In this document: positions 56,401 through 64,000 of the stretch, one piece after another
How the letters are laid out: the number at the start of each line of letters is the position of its first letter
Position numbering within the stretch: the first letter of the stretch is position 1
NCBI GenBank assembly: GCA_963775185.1
Contig: CAVZIE010000031.1
Location: 930,001-994,000 of the forward strand
Direction of reading: 5' to 3'
From: JAPSGB01 sp963775185
GTDB lineage: Bacteria; Myxococcota_A; Polyangia; Polyangiales; Polyangiaceae
DNA length: 64,000 bases
Made by a program: the position numbers and the translations under genes
Notes under the pieces: generated by a model
What the model was told of the DNA's origin: nothing
The model's database searches: none
Seen by the model: the letters and a program-made list of their open reading frames with translations, nothing else

Positions 56401-56463
56401 CGCGCCCGGGCAACCCACCACCAAGAGAGCGAGCGCCAACACCCACCATGTCGCGCGGTGCAT
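50410..56463 (-). CDS. Alpha-2-macroglobulin family lipoprotein
   Basis: A 2017-aa protease trap on the cell envelope. The lipobox is LALLVVGC, followed by a Pro-rich tether, an MG1-like Ig region (AEWTFTTPTLAIKDAFPERWG), repeated macroglobulin domains, and the thioester motif CNEQ at about residue 1523 (YPFDCNEQIASR), so the thioester is likely active. A bait-like Met/Ala/Pro/Lys-rich stretch (KPMPMRAMAAPQPMASAAAPQ) lies near residue 1270. It has AGGAGG 8 nt before the ATG. The frame is intact over 6 kb. No PBP1C gene, a common neighbour, is present. Confidence 0.93.
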   Translation of the reverse strand: MHRATWWVLALALLVVGCPGAPPPKPPPKSAPRAAAPPEKVVWRESKSGLGFRLSNAEPERADQARLARPTPLGAKDAAALMARLPPFKQAAERKTVALRAKSIPPPRPGETVKTAFPPPASAGPPPAATTARELALLRHAPEGDVAVAPNLSITFSEPMVPVTSHGELAKGDVPVRLSPEPPGKWRWVGSQTLFFEPKGERFPAATKYTVTVPAGTRAASGHALGKSAEWTFTTPTLAIKDAFPERWGDPVDLQPVVYAEFNQRIDESALLAHVALRTGQETHPFRAATEDEIAKDEDVRSLSAQAQPHHWIAIKPTQDLPKGATVALVLEKGAPSAEGPLVPEQDQQETFRVHGPLVLESANCEWYGACPPLAPWSIRLSNAVDADSFETRMVTVEPALAGLRVDVSGRYLTVRGRSLGRTHYTLKLSPEIRDVFGQTLEQPATGKIDVGEAEPTLFSEQDSMLVLDPASDAKLSVYSVNRTVLKVRLYAVTPRDWDAYVKFRQAWDWDGRLTTPPGRLVSTRLVHPKGERDALVETRVDLGPALKDGAGQVLAIVEPPNQPKPRNRWSYREREWVRAWVQVTKLGLTAFKDADSASAWVTDLATGAAIPGATVSIPGGPVATSAQDGIARLALGPHGDELVATRGSDLVMLPGTNGSGTFEARPHGEGTRWFVFDDRHLYKPGETVHVKGWVRRITGGPDGDIARIRSHGPVSYSVRDPRGAELAKGSASLDDSDAFNLSFKLPDNANLGSARVVLEGPDGSSSVHGFEIQEFRRPEFEVGAQVSEGPHLVGGHALVTVSATYFAGGGLGGAETTWHVTAQDAAFSPPNREGYHFGKPARWWWWGGGDDEARRGTATWKSKTDADGRHRLRVDFDALDPAYPRQIDLAADVTDVNRQTWAARTSLLVHPAAVTVGLREESQLLRAGQSAQLDVIVTDLDGKSVVGRPVTLGMSRVETTYRGRKRIERETDKETCDVTSASDAVRCSLATHGGGLHRVTAVVKDDSGRASQSQIELWVLGEDPPANPGVGRERVQLVPDKKEYAGGDTAELLVAAPFAPAEGVLTLRRGGLVKLVRFHLDKKTDTLKVKLDPAWIPDVVARVDLVGQQVRDAENGEPDPSLPLRPAAASGQTTLSVPPTDRSLEIVVTPEKKALAPGASTRIGLTVHDAQGHAVRGASVALVAVDESVLALAGYDFPDPLAVFYPSRGDGVADFETRLRIALMHPDTARMQPRAKSLAHAESEMADGFGGGGGKMAKKPMPMRAMAAPQPMASAAAPQAPPPETKARDKSKAGEAPDTTPLAMRSNFDPLAAFVPRLTTDANGRASAVVKLPDNLTRYRVVAVASAGDKQFGKAESDVTARLPLMVRPSAPRFLNFGDRFELPVVLQNQTVHPLVADVAVRADNASFTGPSAVRVQVPANDRVEVRFPTAAGEPGTARFQIGAVSAAGSDASEIELPVWTPATTEAFATYGQIDQGAIAQPVKMPAGVFTEVGDLSITTSSTALAGLSDAVLYLVRYPFDCNEQIASRMLAIAALKDVLGAFSAPGLPSRDKLIATIAADEKKLGQRQHWSGGWDWWRRDRQPDPFVSVHVTHALVRSRLKGFSVPPVMLANALGYLRTIRSHFPPWYPEQARRTVRAYSLYVRNLHGDDVKREARELYHEAGSPDGLSMDALGFILPTISKDPQATSELTAIRRYLDNRIAETAGKAHFVTGVSDEAHVTLDSSRKTDGILLEAMIDDRPDSDVIPKVASGLLAHRKRGHWLNTQENVFVLLGLDRYFNQYEKVTPDFVARAWLGDRFAAEHAFKGRSVDRKQVEIPLSTLAQMRGTQNVTIAKDGPGRLYYRVGMQYVPKDLRPPPFEAGFSVSRQYEGADAPGDVSRDRDGVWHVKLGALVRVRIEMVAPARRYHVALVDPIPAGFEAQNPSLAMTGTIPRDPKQAQGGVPWWWSSAWYEHQNMRDERVEAFASLLYGGVYSYSYVARATTPGAFVVPPPKAEEMYDPETFGRGPGDRVVIQ

Positions 56464-56529
56464 CGGAAAATCCTCCTCGTGCGCGCCGACCCTATCAGAC
56501 GTCCCACGCCGCGGATCGATTTGGATCGG

Positions 56530-56549
56530 GATGCCGGTCCGGCGCGGAA
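56530..56549 (-). repeat. Dispersed palindromic element, copy 6
   Basis: Exact copy in reverse orientation in the divergent region between the macroglobulin gene and gatE. Confidence 0.85.
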
Positions 56550-56598
56550 GCGTGGCGGGGTGGTGCGCAGCGCCATATCGCGGGTCGGCCCGACCGGC

Positions 56599-56604
56599 TA
56601 TCCT
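56599..56604 (+). promoter_or_regulatory. -10 box for a leaderless gatE transcript
   Basis: TATCCT ends 8 nt before the GTG at 56613, and no ribosome-binding site is visible. Confidence 0.4.
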
Positions 56605-56612
56605 GCGCGGCC

Positions 56613-58432
56613 GTGAGTCGCTTCCGCGGGACCGCACCCCCACCGTCGCCGCATGATCTGAACCCGCGTCGCGATCCGCCGCTCGACTTCCCGGTGCGCG
56701 CGCTCGGCGAGCTTGGCCCGGCCGACTACGACGCCCTGGGATTCTTGTGCGGCCTGGAGGTGCACCAGCAGCTCCTGACCGATCGCAAGCTGTTCTGTCG
56801 CTGTCCAGCCGGCCGGCGCAGTACGCGGGTGGACATGGAGGTGCTGCGGCACATGCGGCCGACCTTGAGCGAGATGGGCCAGTACGACGGCTGCGCGCTC
56901 ATGGAGTTCAAGACGAAGAAGGAGATCGTCTACCTGCTCGAGCGCGACAGCGTGTGCACCTACGAGATGGACGACACGCCGCCCTTCGCCATCGACGAGC
57001 AGGCGGTCAAGGTCGCCCTCGAGGTGTCGAGCTTGCTCGGTCTCAACCTGGTGAGCGAGCTCCACGTCATGCGCAAGCAGTACCTGGACGGCTCGATCCC
57101 CACGGGCTTCCAGCGCACGGCCATGGTCGGCATCGACGGCGCCATCCCGTTCTCGTCCAGCGAGCTCGGCGCCGATCGCATGCTGCGCGTGCGCCAGCTG
57201 ACGCTGGAAGAAGACTCGTGCCGCGAGGTGAGCGACGAAGGCCATCGCATCACGTTCCGCACCGACCGGCTGGGCACGCCGCTGATCGAGACCGTGACGG
57301 AGCCGGACCTGCTCACACCGCGCGACGCCGCGGCCGGCGGCCGGCTGCTGGCGGAGGTCGCGCGCGCCAGCGGCAAGGTCCGTCGCGGCGCCGGCGCGGC
57401 GCGCCAGGACGTCAACGTCAGCGTCGCCGGCGGCCGGCGCATCGAGATCAAGGGCGTGCCGAGCCACCGCGCGATTCCGCTGCTCGTGCACACCGAGGCG
57501 TACCGGCAGCTCGAGCTGCTGCGCATCCGCGACGCTCTGGCGCGGCGCGGCGCATCCCGCGACGCGCTCTCGCTGGGCGACGTGGAGTGGGCCTGGGAAT
57601 CGCCGCTCGTCGAGGTGCGCGACCAGCGCGACGGCGAGCGCACCGCGCTGGTGCGCCTGCCCGGCTTCGAGGGACTGCTCTCGCACCGCACGCAGCCGGG
57701 GCTCGACTTGCTCCACGAATTTGCCGAGCGCGTGCGCGTGATCGCGTGCCTCGACGCGCGCGCGGTGCGCGCCGACGACGCGGCCGGCACCGTGAGCGTC
57801 TCGGGGCCGGACGACGACGTGGACACCGCCGTGCGCGAGATCGTGCTGCGCGCCCGGGAAGCCTTCGACGGCGTGCCGAGCGAGACGCGCCAGGCGCGCG
57901 CCCGACGGCACCACCGGCTTCGAGCGCATCCTGCCCGGCGCCGATCGCATGTATCCCGACACGGACACGCCGCCCGTGCCGATCCCGGACGCGTGGCTGC
58001 GCGAGATCGAGGCGCGCCTGCCCGCGCGCCCGTGGGAAGTCGAGCGGCGCGCGCCGTGGCAAGTCGTCGGCGACGCGCTCGAAGCCGGTCCGGAGCTCGC
58101 GAAGGCGCTCGAGCGCGCCTCGCGCCGGGCTCGCGCCGCACCGGCAATCCAGCAAGTCCGGCCCTTGCTCGGCCTGCCCGGCTTCGCGCTCGAGCCGGCG
58201 CTGCTGCGCGTGCTCGCGGGCGAGACGCCCGACGCCGTCGCCGCCGCGCTATCTCGTCGGCGCGGATCTGGACGCGCGCGTCGCGCAGGTGATCGCCGCG
58301 CGCGGCGAGGCGTTCACGCGCGATCCGCAGGCGCTGCTGCGCTGGGCGATGGGACGCGCCATGACCGGCTTGCGCGGCCTCGTCGATCCGCGCGTCGCGC
58401 GCGAGCGCCTGCAAGCGGAGCTTTCGCCATGA
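56613..58432 (+). CDS. gatE: GatE-type Glu-tRNA(Gln) amidotransferase subunit (two +1 frame breaks)
   Basis: GatE recognises and activates Glu-tRNA(Gln). The sequence matches the archaeal GatE pattern rather than bacterial GatB: CGLEVHQQLLTDRKLFCRCP, HMRPTLSEMGQYD, a DDTPPFAID insert, MRKQYLDGSIPTGFQRTAM, a long GAD-type insert after GFEGLLSHRTQPG, then PDGTTGFERILPGADRMYPDTDTPP and a YqeY-like tail. Extra bases at about 57900 (CGC g CCC GAC) and 58246 (GCC GCC g CGC TAT) break the frame; with skips the product is 605 aa. gatD follows with overlapping ATGA. The amidotransferase identification is firm, the GatE assignment very likely. Confidence 0.85.
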
Positions 58433-59818
58433 CCGACGATCCGTACAAGGGCTACCGCGATCCGCTTCGCGCCGTGATGCAGCGCTTCGGCGTGGGCGTG
58501 TGGTGCGACGCCGTCGTCACCACCGATCGCGGGCGCTTCGAGGGCTTGATCCTGCCGCGCTCCGAGACCAGCGACGCCGAGCACCTCGTGCTCAAGCTCT
58601 GGACCGGCTACAACGTCGGGGTCCGCTTCGACACGATCCGGTCGATGCGAGAAGACCGGCTTCCGGCGCGCGGACTACAAGATCCCGGAAGGGCAGTTCC
58701 CCGTCGATCCCGACAAGCCGCGGGTGATCTTGATCGGCACCGGCGGGACCATCGCGTCGCGCCTCGACTACCGCACCGGCGCCGTCATCCCCGCGTTCAG
58801 CCCGGGCGAGCTGTACGGCTCCGTGCCCGAGCTCGCCGACGTCTGCAACATCGAGACCGAGAAGCTGTTCGGCGTGTTCAGCGAGAACATGGGCAAGGAC
58901 GAGTACCTCGCGCTCGCCGAGCGCGTCGGTCAAGCGATCCGCGACGGCTACGACGGCGTCGTGATCGGCCACGGCACAGACACCATGCACCACACCGCCG
59001 CCGCGCTCACCTACATGGTCGAACGCCCGCCGGTGCCCATCGTCATGGTCGGCAGCCAGCGCTCGAGCGATCGCCCGTCGAGCGACGCCGCGCTGAACCT
59101 GATCCGCGCCGCCTGGGCCGCCGCGCACGGCCCCATCGCCGAGGTCATGGTGTGCATGTTCGGGCCCACCTCCGACCGCTACAACCTGCTGCACCGCGGC
59201 ACGCGCGTGCGCAAGATGCACAGCTCCTTCCGGAGCACGTTCCGCACGCTCAGCGACATCCCGCTCGCCATCGTGGACAAGGGTCGCCTCGAACCGCTCA
59301 AGTCCGCGTACGCGCCGCGTCGCGCCGATCGCGACGTGACGATCCGCGCCGCCTTCGACGATCGCGTGACCATCCTGTACTACTACCCGAACATGAAGCC
59401 CGACATCATCGACGCCCTGGTCGGTGCGGGCTACAGCGGCATCGTGATCGCCGGCACCGGCCTCGGGCACGTGAACCGCAAGGTGTACCCCGCGCTCGCC
59501 CGCGCCCACGCCGCCGGCGTGCACCTCTACATGACGCTGCAGACGCTGTGGGGCTTCGTGCAGATGAACGTCTACGAGACGGGCCGCGAGATCCAGCAGC
59601 TCGGCGTCGTGCCGCTCGCCAACATGTTGCCCGAGGTCGCGTACATCAAGCTCGCCTGGGCGCTCGGCCTGCACCCGGACGACCCCGACGCCGTGCGCGC
59701 GCTCATGACTACCCCCATGCACGACGACATGACCGACCGCGAGCCGCCCGACGGCTACCTCGTGTTCCAGGGCGGCGTGCCCGAGGTCGAGGCCTTCCTC
59801 GGGCAGATCTGGTCCTGA
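58429..59818 (+). CDS. gatD: GatD-type Glu-tRNA(Gln) amidotransferase asparaginase subunit (one +1 frame break)
   Basis: GatD generates ammonia for GatE. It has an SH3-like N-terminal domain (GLILPRSETSDAEHLVLKLWTGYNVGV) joined to an L-asparaginase core: GTGGTIASRLDYRTGAVIPAFSP with a catalytic Thr, VIGHGTDTMHHTAAALTYM, and SQRSSDRPSSDAALNL. The N-terminal domain and AFSPGEL separate GatD from plain asparaginases. One extra g at about 58651 (ATG CGA g AAG ACC) lies between the two domains; skipping it gives RKTGFRRADYKIPEGQF and 462 aa. Without it, only a core starting near 58724 would be made. Confidence 0.87.
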
Positions 59819-59847
59819 ACAATCGACTGGCGTGGGACTTCAGTCCT

Positions 59848-59867
59848 CGGGGGGCCTTGACCCCCCG
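59848..59867. terminator. Stem-loop after gatD
   Basis: CGGGGGG and CCCCCCG pair perfectly around a 6-nt loop, 30 nt past the gatD stop. Confidence 0.5.
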
Positions 59868-59890
59868 CAGCTTGCTTCGCAACTGCTCCC

Positions 59891-59908
59891 CCCGCCGCCT
59901 GCGGCGGG
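59891..59908. terminator. Second stem-loop after gatD
   Basis: CCCGCCGC and GCGGCGGG form a near-perfect palindrome. Confidence 0.4.
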
Positions 59909-59925
59909 CTCGCTCCGCTCGCTTC

Positions 59926-59952
59926 GAGCGTGAGCAATATTTGCTCACGCTC
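59926..59952. terminator. Perfect 12-bp stem-loop between convergent genes
   Basis: GAGCGTGAGCAA and TTGCTCACGCTC pair over 12 bp with a 3-nt loop. The A/T-rich tip and symmetrical position make it a good bidirectional terminator for gatD and the 59953 gene. Confidence 0.65.
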
Positions 59953-60462
59953 TCAGTATCCGAAGTCCGGCGGACCGCCCGGCGGCGCGGTCGGGCCCAC
60001 TCTGGCGCCGGGCGTGGCGGGCGCCGGTGGCATCGCGACCACGGACGCGGAGGCCGTCGCGACCGGCGCGGCCGCGCTGGTCGCCGGCGGCGGGGCGTAC
60101 GGATTCGGCTCGAGCACGGGGTACGCCTGCGTCGCCGCTGCGTACGGCGAGCCGGTCGTGGGGACGCCCGGCGCGGTGTAGGGATTGCGTGCCAGGACGC
60201 TCGCGGGGTACGCGGGCGTGGCGCCGGCGCGGCAGCGCACCAGGAAGTTGCCGAGCGCGCTCCCCGCGGTCCTCGCGATGGCGTAGCCGAACGGACACGT
60301 GCGCCCCGCCAGCTGGTAGCAGCGCGCCTCGTTCGCGCCGCAGCTCACGTGCAGCATCGGCGCGCCGTCCGGTCCGACGATCGGGACGACCTCGCTCGTC
60401 TCCACGCAGCCGGCGAGGGCGACCGCGGCGGCGATCAGCAGATGACGGGGTGCCGGAAGCAC
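59953..60462 (-). CDS. Pro/Ala-rich lipoprotein
   Basis: A predicted lipoprotein of about 169 aa (HLLIAAAVALAGC) with paired cysteines in a small domain (SCGANEARCYQLAGRTCPFGYAI) and a Pro/Ala-rich end. I took the GTG at 60462 because it begins directly before the signal peptide; the frame is open to a TTG at 60507. Family unknown. Confidence 0.6.
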   Translation of the reverse strand: MLPAPRHLLIAAAVALAGCVETSEVVPIVGPDGAPMLHVSCGANEARCYQLAGRTCPFGYAIARTAGSALGNFLVRCRAGATPAYPASVLARNPYTAPGVPTTGSPYAAATQAYPVLEPNPYAPPPATSAAAPVATASASVVAMPPAPATPGARVGPTAPPGGPPDFGY

Positions 60463-60534
60463 GAGGACCTCGCCCGGGATTGTCGCCCTCGGCCGCGCGA
60501 CATTCAAGTGACGCGATCGGCCCGGCGGGCGCGG

Positions 60535-60554
60535 TTCCGCGCCGGACCGGCATC
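60535..60554 (+). repeat. Dispersed palindromic element, copy 7
   Basis: Exact copy between the two small minus-strand genes. Confidence 0.85.
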
Positions 60555-60568
60555 AGCCCCAACAGGCG

Positions 60569-60985
60569 TCAGCGGTGGAATAGCATCCAGCTCACGGCGA
60601 GCACCAACAGCAAGACGACCCACACCAGCCAGTCGCGATTCGACGCCGCTGGCGCGGGCGCGGCGCGATCGACGTTCTCCAGATAGCGTACGCGCGACTC
60701 CAGCTCGTCGATGCGGCGCTCGCTCTCGCGCAGCCGATCGTCGAGCTCGACGTCGAGGGCGTCCGCCGGAGCCGGCGCGCTGAGCAGCGTGTCCTCGCCC
60801 TGCTCGCCCGCCGCGCGGGGACGGCGCGACGCGCGCCGCTCGGGCACCGACGTCCGCCCCGGCGGCGCGTCGCTCGGCAGCGTCACGGTGATGCCGGTGT
60901 CGCGCGGCGTGGCCGGCGCTTCGTCCGGATCCGTGTCGCGCCGATCGCTCGGCGTGGGCGGCGCGTCGGATCGGTGCGGGGACAT
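60569..60985 (-). CDS. Tail-anchored coiled-coil protein
   Basis: A 138-aa protein: a Pro/Asp-rich disordered first half, a coiled coil (DDRLRESERRIDELESRVRYLENV), and a C-terminal membrane segment (WLVWVVLLLVLAVSWMLF). It begins 5 nt after the bamA stop and is likely cotranscribed with bamA. Function unknown. Confidence 0.65.
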   Translation of the reverse strand: MSPHRSDAPPTPSDRRDTDPDEAPATPRDTGITVTLPSDAPPGRTSVPERRASRRPRAAGEQGEDTLLSAPAPADALDVELDDRLRESERRIDELESRVRYLENVDRAAPAPAASNRDWLVWVVLLLVLAVSWMLFHR

Positions 60986-60990
60986 CGCGG

Positions 60991-63683
60991 TTAGAAGAAG
61001 TTTCCGATCGTGAACTCGAACACGCTGCTCTCCTCGTACGGCAGCGGCTTGAACGGGAAGCCCCACTCGAAGCGGAGCGGGCCAAGCGGCGAGAACCAGC
61101 GGAGACCAAAGCCGTACGAGGTGCGCAGATCTGCCAGGCTGCTGAAGCTGAAGCACGGGCTGGTGACGGCGTAGGTCGCCCCGCCGCCCGCGGCGGCGCA
61201 ATAGTTCTGCTCCAGGTTCCACGCGTTGCCGGCGTCGGTGAAGAGCACGCCGCGGATACCGACCTTGTCGATGATCGGGAACTCGAGCTCGAGGTTCTGG
61301 TAGTACATCAGGTTGCCACCGATGTTCGCGCCGTCGAGGATCGGCGCGCTGTTCGGATCGGTGGTGCTGGTGAGCGGCATGCGCGGACCGATGGTCCGGA
61401 AGCGGAAGCCGCGCACGTCGAGGATGCCGCCCAGGAAGAAGCGCGCGAAGATCGGCACGCCCTCGCTGCTCGGGCTGGTGACGACGCCGGCCTCGGTATT
61501 CAGCTTGGCCACGAAGCCGCCGCCCAGCGGGATAGTAGAAGCGGCCGGTGAAGCGATGCCGCAGGAACTCGTTCTGCGAGCCGAACAGCGTGCTGGCGAG
61601 CTCCGTCGAGCCGCGAAGGTAGATGCCGCTGGTAGGAAACAGCCGGTTGTCGCGCGTGTCGTAGGTCAGCGCCGGCCGCACGCTGGACGTGAGCCCGTCG
61701 TTGAACAGGTTCGCGAGCGGCAACCGCGTGAACACGCTGACGGCGCTCGACGTGCCGAGGAAGGTCGAGGTGGTCTGCGTCGACACCTTGTCGAGCTCGG
61801 CGGTGTACGTCACGCGAGGCGACCAGCTCCGGCGAGATCAGCGGGTAGCCGAAGGTGATCGCGCCGCCTTGGCTGGTCTGCGAGAAGTCGTTGTAGATCC
61901 GCAGCTGGTCGTACAAGTCGAAGCTCATACTGAACTCGCTGTCGAGGAAGTACGGCTCGAAGAAGCGCAGGTCGACCAGTCGCCGGAGCCCGCTGACCTG
62001 CGCCTGCAGACTCAGGCTCTGTCCGTTGCCGAACAGGTTTGCCTGCTGCACCTGCGCCGTGGCGATGAAGTTCTCGATGCTGGAGAAGCCGGCGCCGACC
62101 TGGAACGTGCCCGTGGGTCGCTCGGTGACCTCCACGTACACGTTCATCCGGTCGGGCTGCGAGCCCTCTTCGGTCGAGATGTCGACGCGCTCGAAATAGC
62201 CGAGCGCGGTGATCCGTCGCCGCGACTTCTCGAGCAGCGTCTCGCTGTACTGGTCGCCCTCGGCGATCTCCATCTCGCGCCGGATCACCTTGTCGCGCGT
62301 CTTGCTGTTGCCGCGGATCTCGATGCGCTCGAAGTGCACGATCGGCCCGCGCTCGATCGGGACGACGATGTCCACCTCGGCCGTGTCCGGGTCGAGGTGC
62401 GTCTCCGGGTTCGCCTCCACGTTGGCGTAGCCGTGGTCGTGATACAGCGTCTTCACCGAGCCGAGATCCTCGAGCAGCTCGGCGCGGTTGAAGTAGTCGC
62501 CGCTCTTGGCCCGCACCATGTTGCGCAGGTTGCGTCGCCCGTCGATCGGCTCGACCTCCTCGCCGTTCGGGCCGCGCTCGTACACGCGAAGCTGGCGGAT
62601 CTTGTAGCGGGGCCCTTCGTCGATCGTGATCGTGATCTCGATGCCGTTCTTGTCCGGCGTCAGCATCACGCGCGGCGTGGCGATCTGCACCGACAGGAAC
62701 CCGCGATCGTAGTAGAGCGCGCTGATCATCGCGATGTCGCGCTCGAACGCGTCCTGGCGGAACGGACCGCCGGAGCCGAACGCGAAGAAGCCGGCGTTGC
62801 CCGTGAACATCACCTCTTTCAGCTCTTGATCGGAGACGTTGTCGTTCCCGATGAAGGTGATGCGCCGGACGCTGACCTGGCCGTGCTCGGTGATCTTGAA
62901 CTTGACCGCGACCTCGTTGTTCTTCTGCGGGACGATCTCGCTCTTTACCTCGGCGAGGAAGTAGCCCTTCTCCGCGTACATATCGCGGATCTTCTGCACG
63001 CTGCGGCGCACCGCCGGGTACGACAGCACGGTGTTCGCCTTGACCTCGATCCCGCCGGACAGGTCGTCGTTGTCGATCTCGTTGTTGCCCTCGAACTCGA
63101 CCTCGCCCACGTTCGGCCGCTCGCGCACCAGGAAGCGCAGCGTCACGCCCTCGTCGGTGCGCGAGAGATCGACCTCGATGTCTTCGAAGAAGCCGCTGTT
63201 CCACAGCTCGCGCACGTCCTCCGAGAGCGTGTCGGGCGAGAACGCCTGCCCGACGCGCTCGTGCAGGTACGTGAGCACGTCATCCTTCGCGACGCGGCGG
63301 TTGCCTGCGACGTCGATGTCGAGGATTTGCAGGCCGCGCGCCTTCTCGGCTTCGCTCGGCGGGATCTCGGCCGTGGCCGGCGGCGTCGCGGGCAGCGGCT
63401 GGGCCCGCTCGCTGCCCGGGCCCGTCGGCGCGACCGGCTCGTCGGTGTCGCCCGCTGCCGGCGCGGCGGGAGCGGCGGCAGCGGGTGCCGGCGCGGCGGG
63501 AGCAGGCGCCGGCGCGGCGGCCGCGGCCGCGGCCGCGGCCGGGGCGGGGTGTGCCGCGGGCGGAGCTGGTGCGGGCGCCGCGGGACGGGGCTGGGCCGCC
63601 GCGGTTCCCACGATCAGCAGCAGCGCCACGGTGCATGCGAGCCATCCCGCGAGGCGGCGACCAGTACCGAAGACGGCTTGCAT
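60991..63683 (-). CDS. bamA: Outer-membrane assembly protein BamA (two +1 frame breaks)
   Basis: BamA inserts beta-barrel proteins into the outer membrane. A signal peptide ending GTAAAQ precedes an Ala/Pro-rich spacer of about 80 residues, five POTRA domains (for example LDIDVAGNRRVAKDDVLTYL, VGEVEFEGNNEIDNDDL) and the 16-strand barrel with the L6 motif VRGFRFRTIGPR. Extra bases at 61812-61817 (GTC GCC t CGC GTG) and 61528-61531 (TAC TAT CCC g CTG) break the barrel frame. Skipping both yields ELVARVTYTAEL and FYYPLGGGFVAKLN and an 896-aa protein ending FTIGNFF, with the C-terminal Phe typical of BAM substrates. The barrel is unusable without both. Confidence 0.92.
63518..63545. repeat. GCGGCC tandem repeat in the bamA spacer
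   Basis: Tandem GCGGCC/GCCGCG units encode the poly-Ala part of the Ala/Pro spacer. Confidence 0.7.
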
Positions 63684-63848
63684 CGAAGGAATGGGCGGGA
63701 CTGGAAATCCGTCCGGCGCGGGCCTGCGTAACCTATAGCCGCCCCCATCTCAAGCCGTCGTCGCGAAAGCCGGCGGAAAGGCGTGGCTCTGGAGCGGATC
63801 CCCCCGACAAACGGCGTGCGTTCCCCGCACCGACCGGCCCACCGCCTG

Positions 63849-63868
63849 GATGTCGGTCCGGCGCGGAA
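63849..63868 (-). repeat. Dispersed palindromic element, copy 8
   Basis: One mismatch to the consensus, between bamA and the right-edge regulator gene. Confidence 0.75.
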
Positions 63869-63936
63869 CCGCGCCCGGTCCGGCGGCGCGCAGCGAGGCG
63901 AATCGCGCCGGGACGGGGCGGTGGGCGGCCGGGAGG

Positions 63937-64000
63937 TCAACGATAGTCGTCGACCTCGATGCCGTAGCGCTTCATCCAGCGGTGGATCTGCATTCGGGCC
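63937..64000 (-). CDS. End of a sigma-54/Fis-type regulator (5' part outside window)
   Basis: Only the last 20 residues are visible: ARMQIHRWMKRYGIEVDDYR, then TGA. The pattern HRWMKRYGI is the recognition-helix end of the Fis HTH in myxobacterial sigma-54 activators. It is upstream of bamA in the same direction, separated by 253 bp with one dispersed element. Confidence 0.6.
   Translation of the reverse strand, partial: ARMQIHRWMKRYGIEVDDYR

Overview
The window is about 64 kb of GC-rich bacterial chromosome, with coding on both strands and very short intergenic gaps. The gene content points to Myxococcota, probably the Polyangiales: sigma-54 activators at both edges, a Ser/Thr kinase fused to a long TPR array, a MopE-type CxxxDDxCDG lipoprotein, a Roadblock/LC7 protein, a methylmalonyl-CoA mutase/MeaB module and a lipid-anchored alpha-2-macroglobulin. 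I saw no rRNA, tRNA, CRISPR array, phage or intact insertion sequence.

Layout. 1-14964 (+): the end of a sigma-54 activator, then a complete type II secretion operon, gspC-D-E-F-(GspG-like)-G-H-I-J-K-L-M-N. A GG-N10-GC sigma-54 promoter and an overlapping sigma-70 promoter lie just before gspC. 15065-20395 (-): the TPR protein kinase. 20599-26218 (+): an FtsB-like protein, a MshEN-domain protein, methylmalonyl-CoA mutase, MeaB and an outer-membrane-like protein. 26215-29295 (-): a glyoxalase-fold protein, an outer-membrane-like protein and an aconitase-fold protein without Fe-S cysteines. 29601-34565 (+): Roadblock, aroQ, accB, accC, a second meaB and a lipoprotein. 34601-48701 (-): an MFS transporter, parE and parC; a lipoprotein; a membrane protein, nth and gyrA; a xanthine-dehydrogenase-type gene remnant; a benzoate-CoA-ligase-type enzyme and cysK. 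48861-50399 (+): a transglutaminase-like membrane protein, facing the alpha-2-macroglobulin at 50410-56463 (-). 56613-59818 (+): an overlapping pair that reads as archaeal-type GatE and GatD. 59953-64000 (-): a lipoprotein, a tail-anchored coiled-coil protein, bamA and the end of a second sigma-54/Fis-type regulator.

The most striking feature is that ten otherwise well-conserved genes (the left-edge sigma-54 activator, gspF, gspG, gspK, methylmalonyl-CoA mutase, accC, parE, gatE, gatD, bamA) contain single extra bases that break the frame. I place fifteen such sites, all +1 and none -1, and five genes carry two each. Coding resumes at the expected residue after every internal site. Several of these genes are normally essential, so simple gene death is unlikely. 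The two live explanations are frequent +1 recoding in this organism or an insertion-biased assembly error; sequence alone cannot decide.

Other observations are a bacterial GatDE pair, a dispersed 20-bp palindromic element (consensus TTCCGCGCCGGACCGGCATC) with eight close and three degenerate copies, mostly between genes, and a set of promoters whose -10 boxes sit only 6-8 nt before start codons, which implies leaderless mRNAs. Gene functions are inferred from motifs read by eye; no database search was run.
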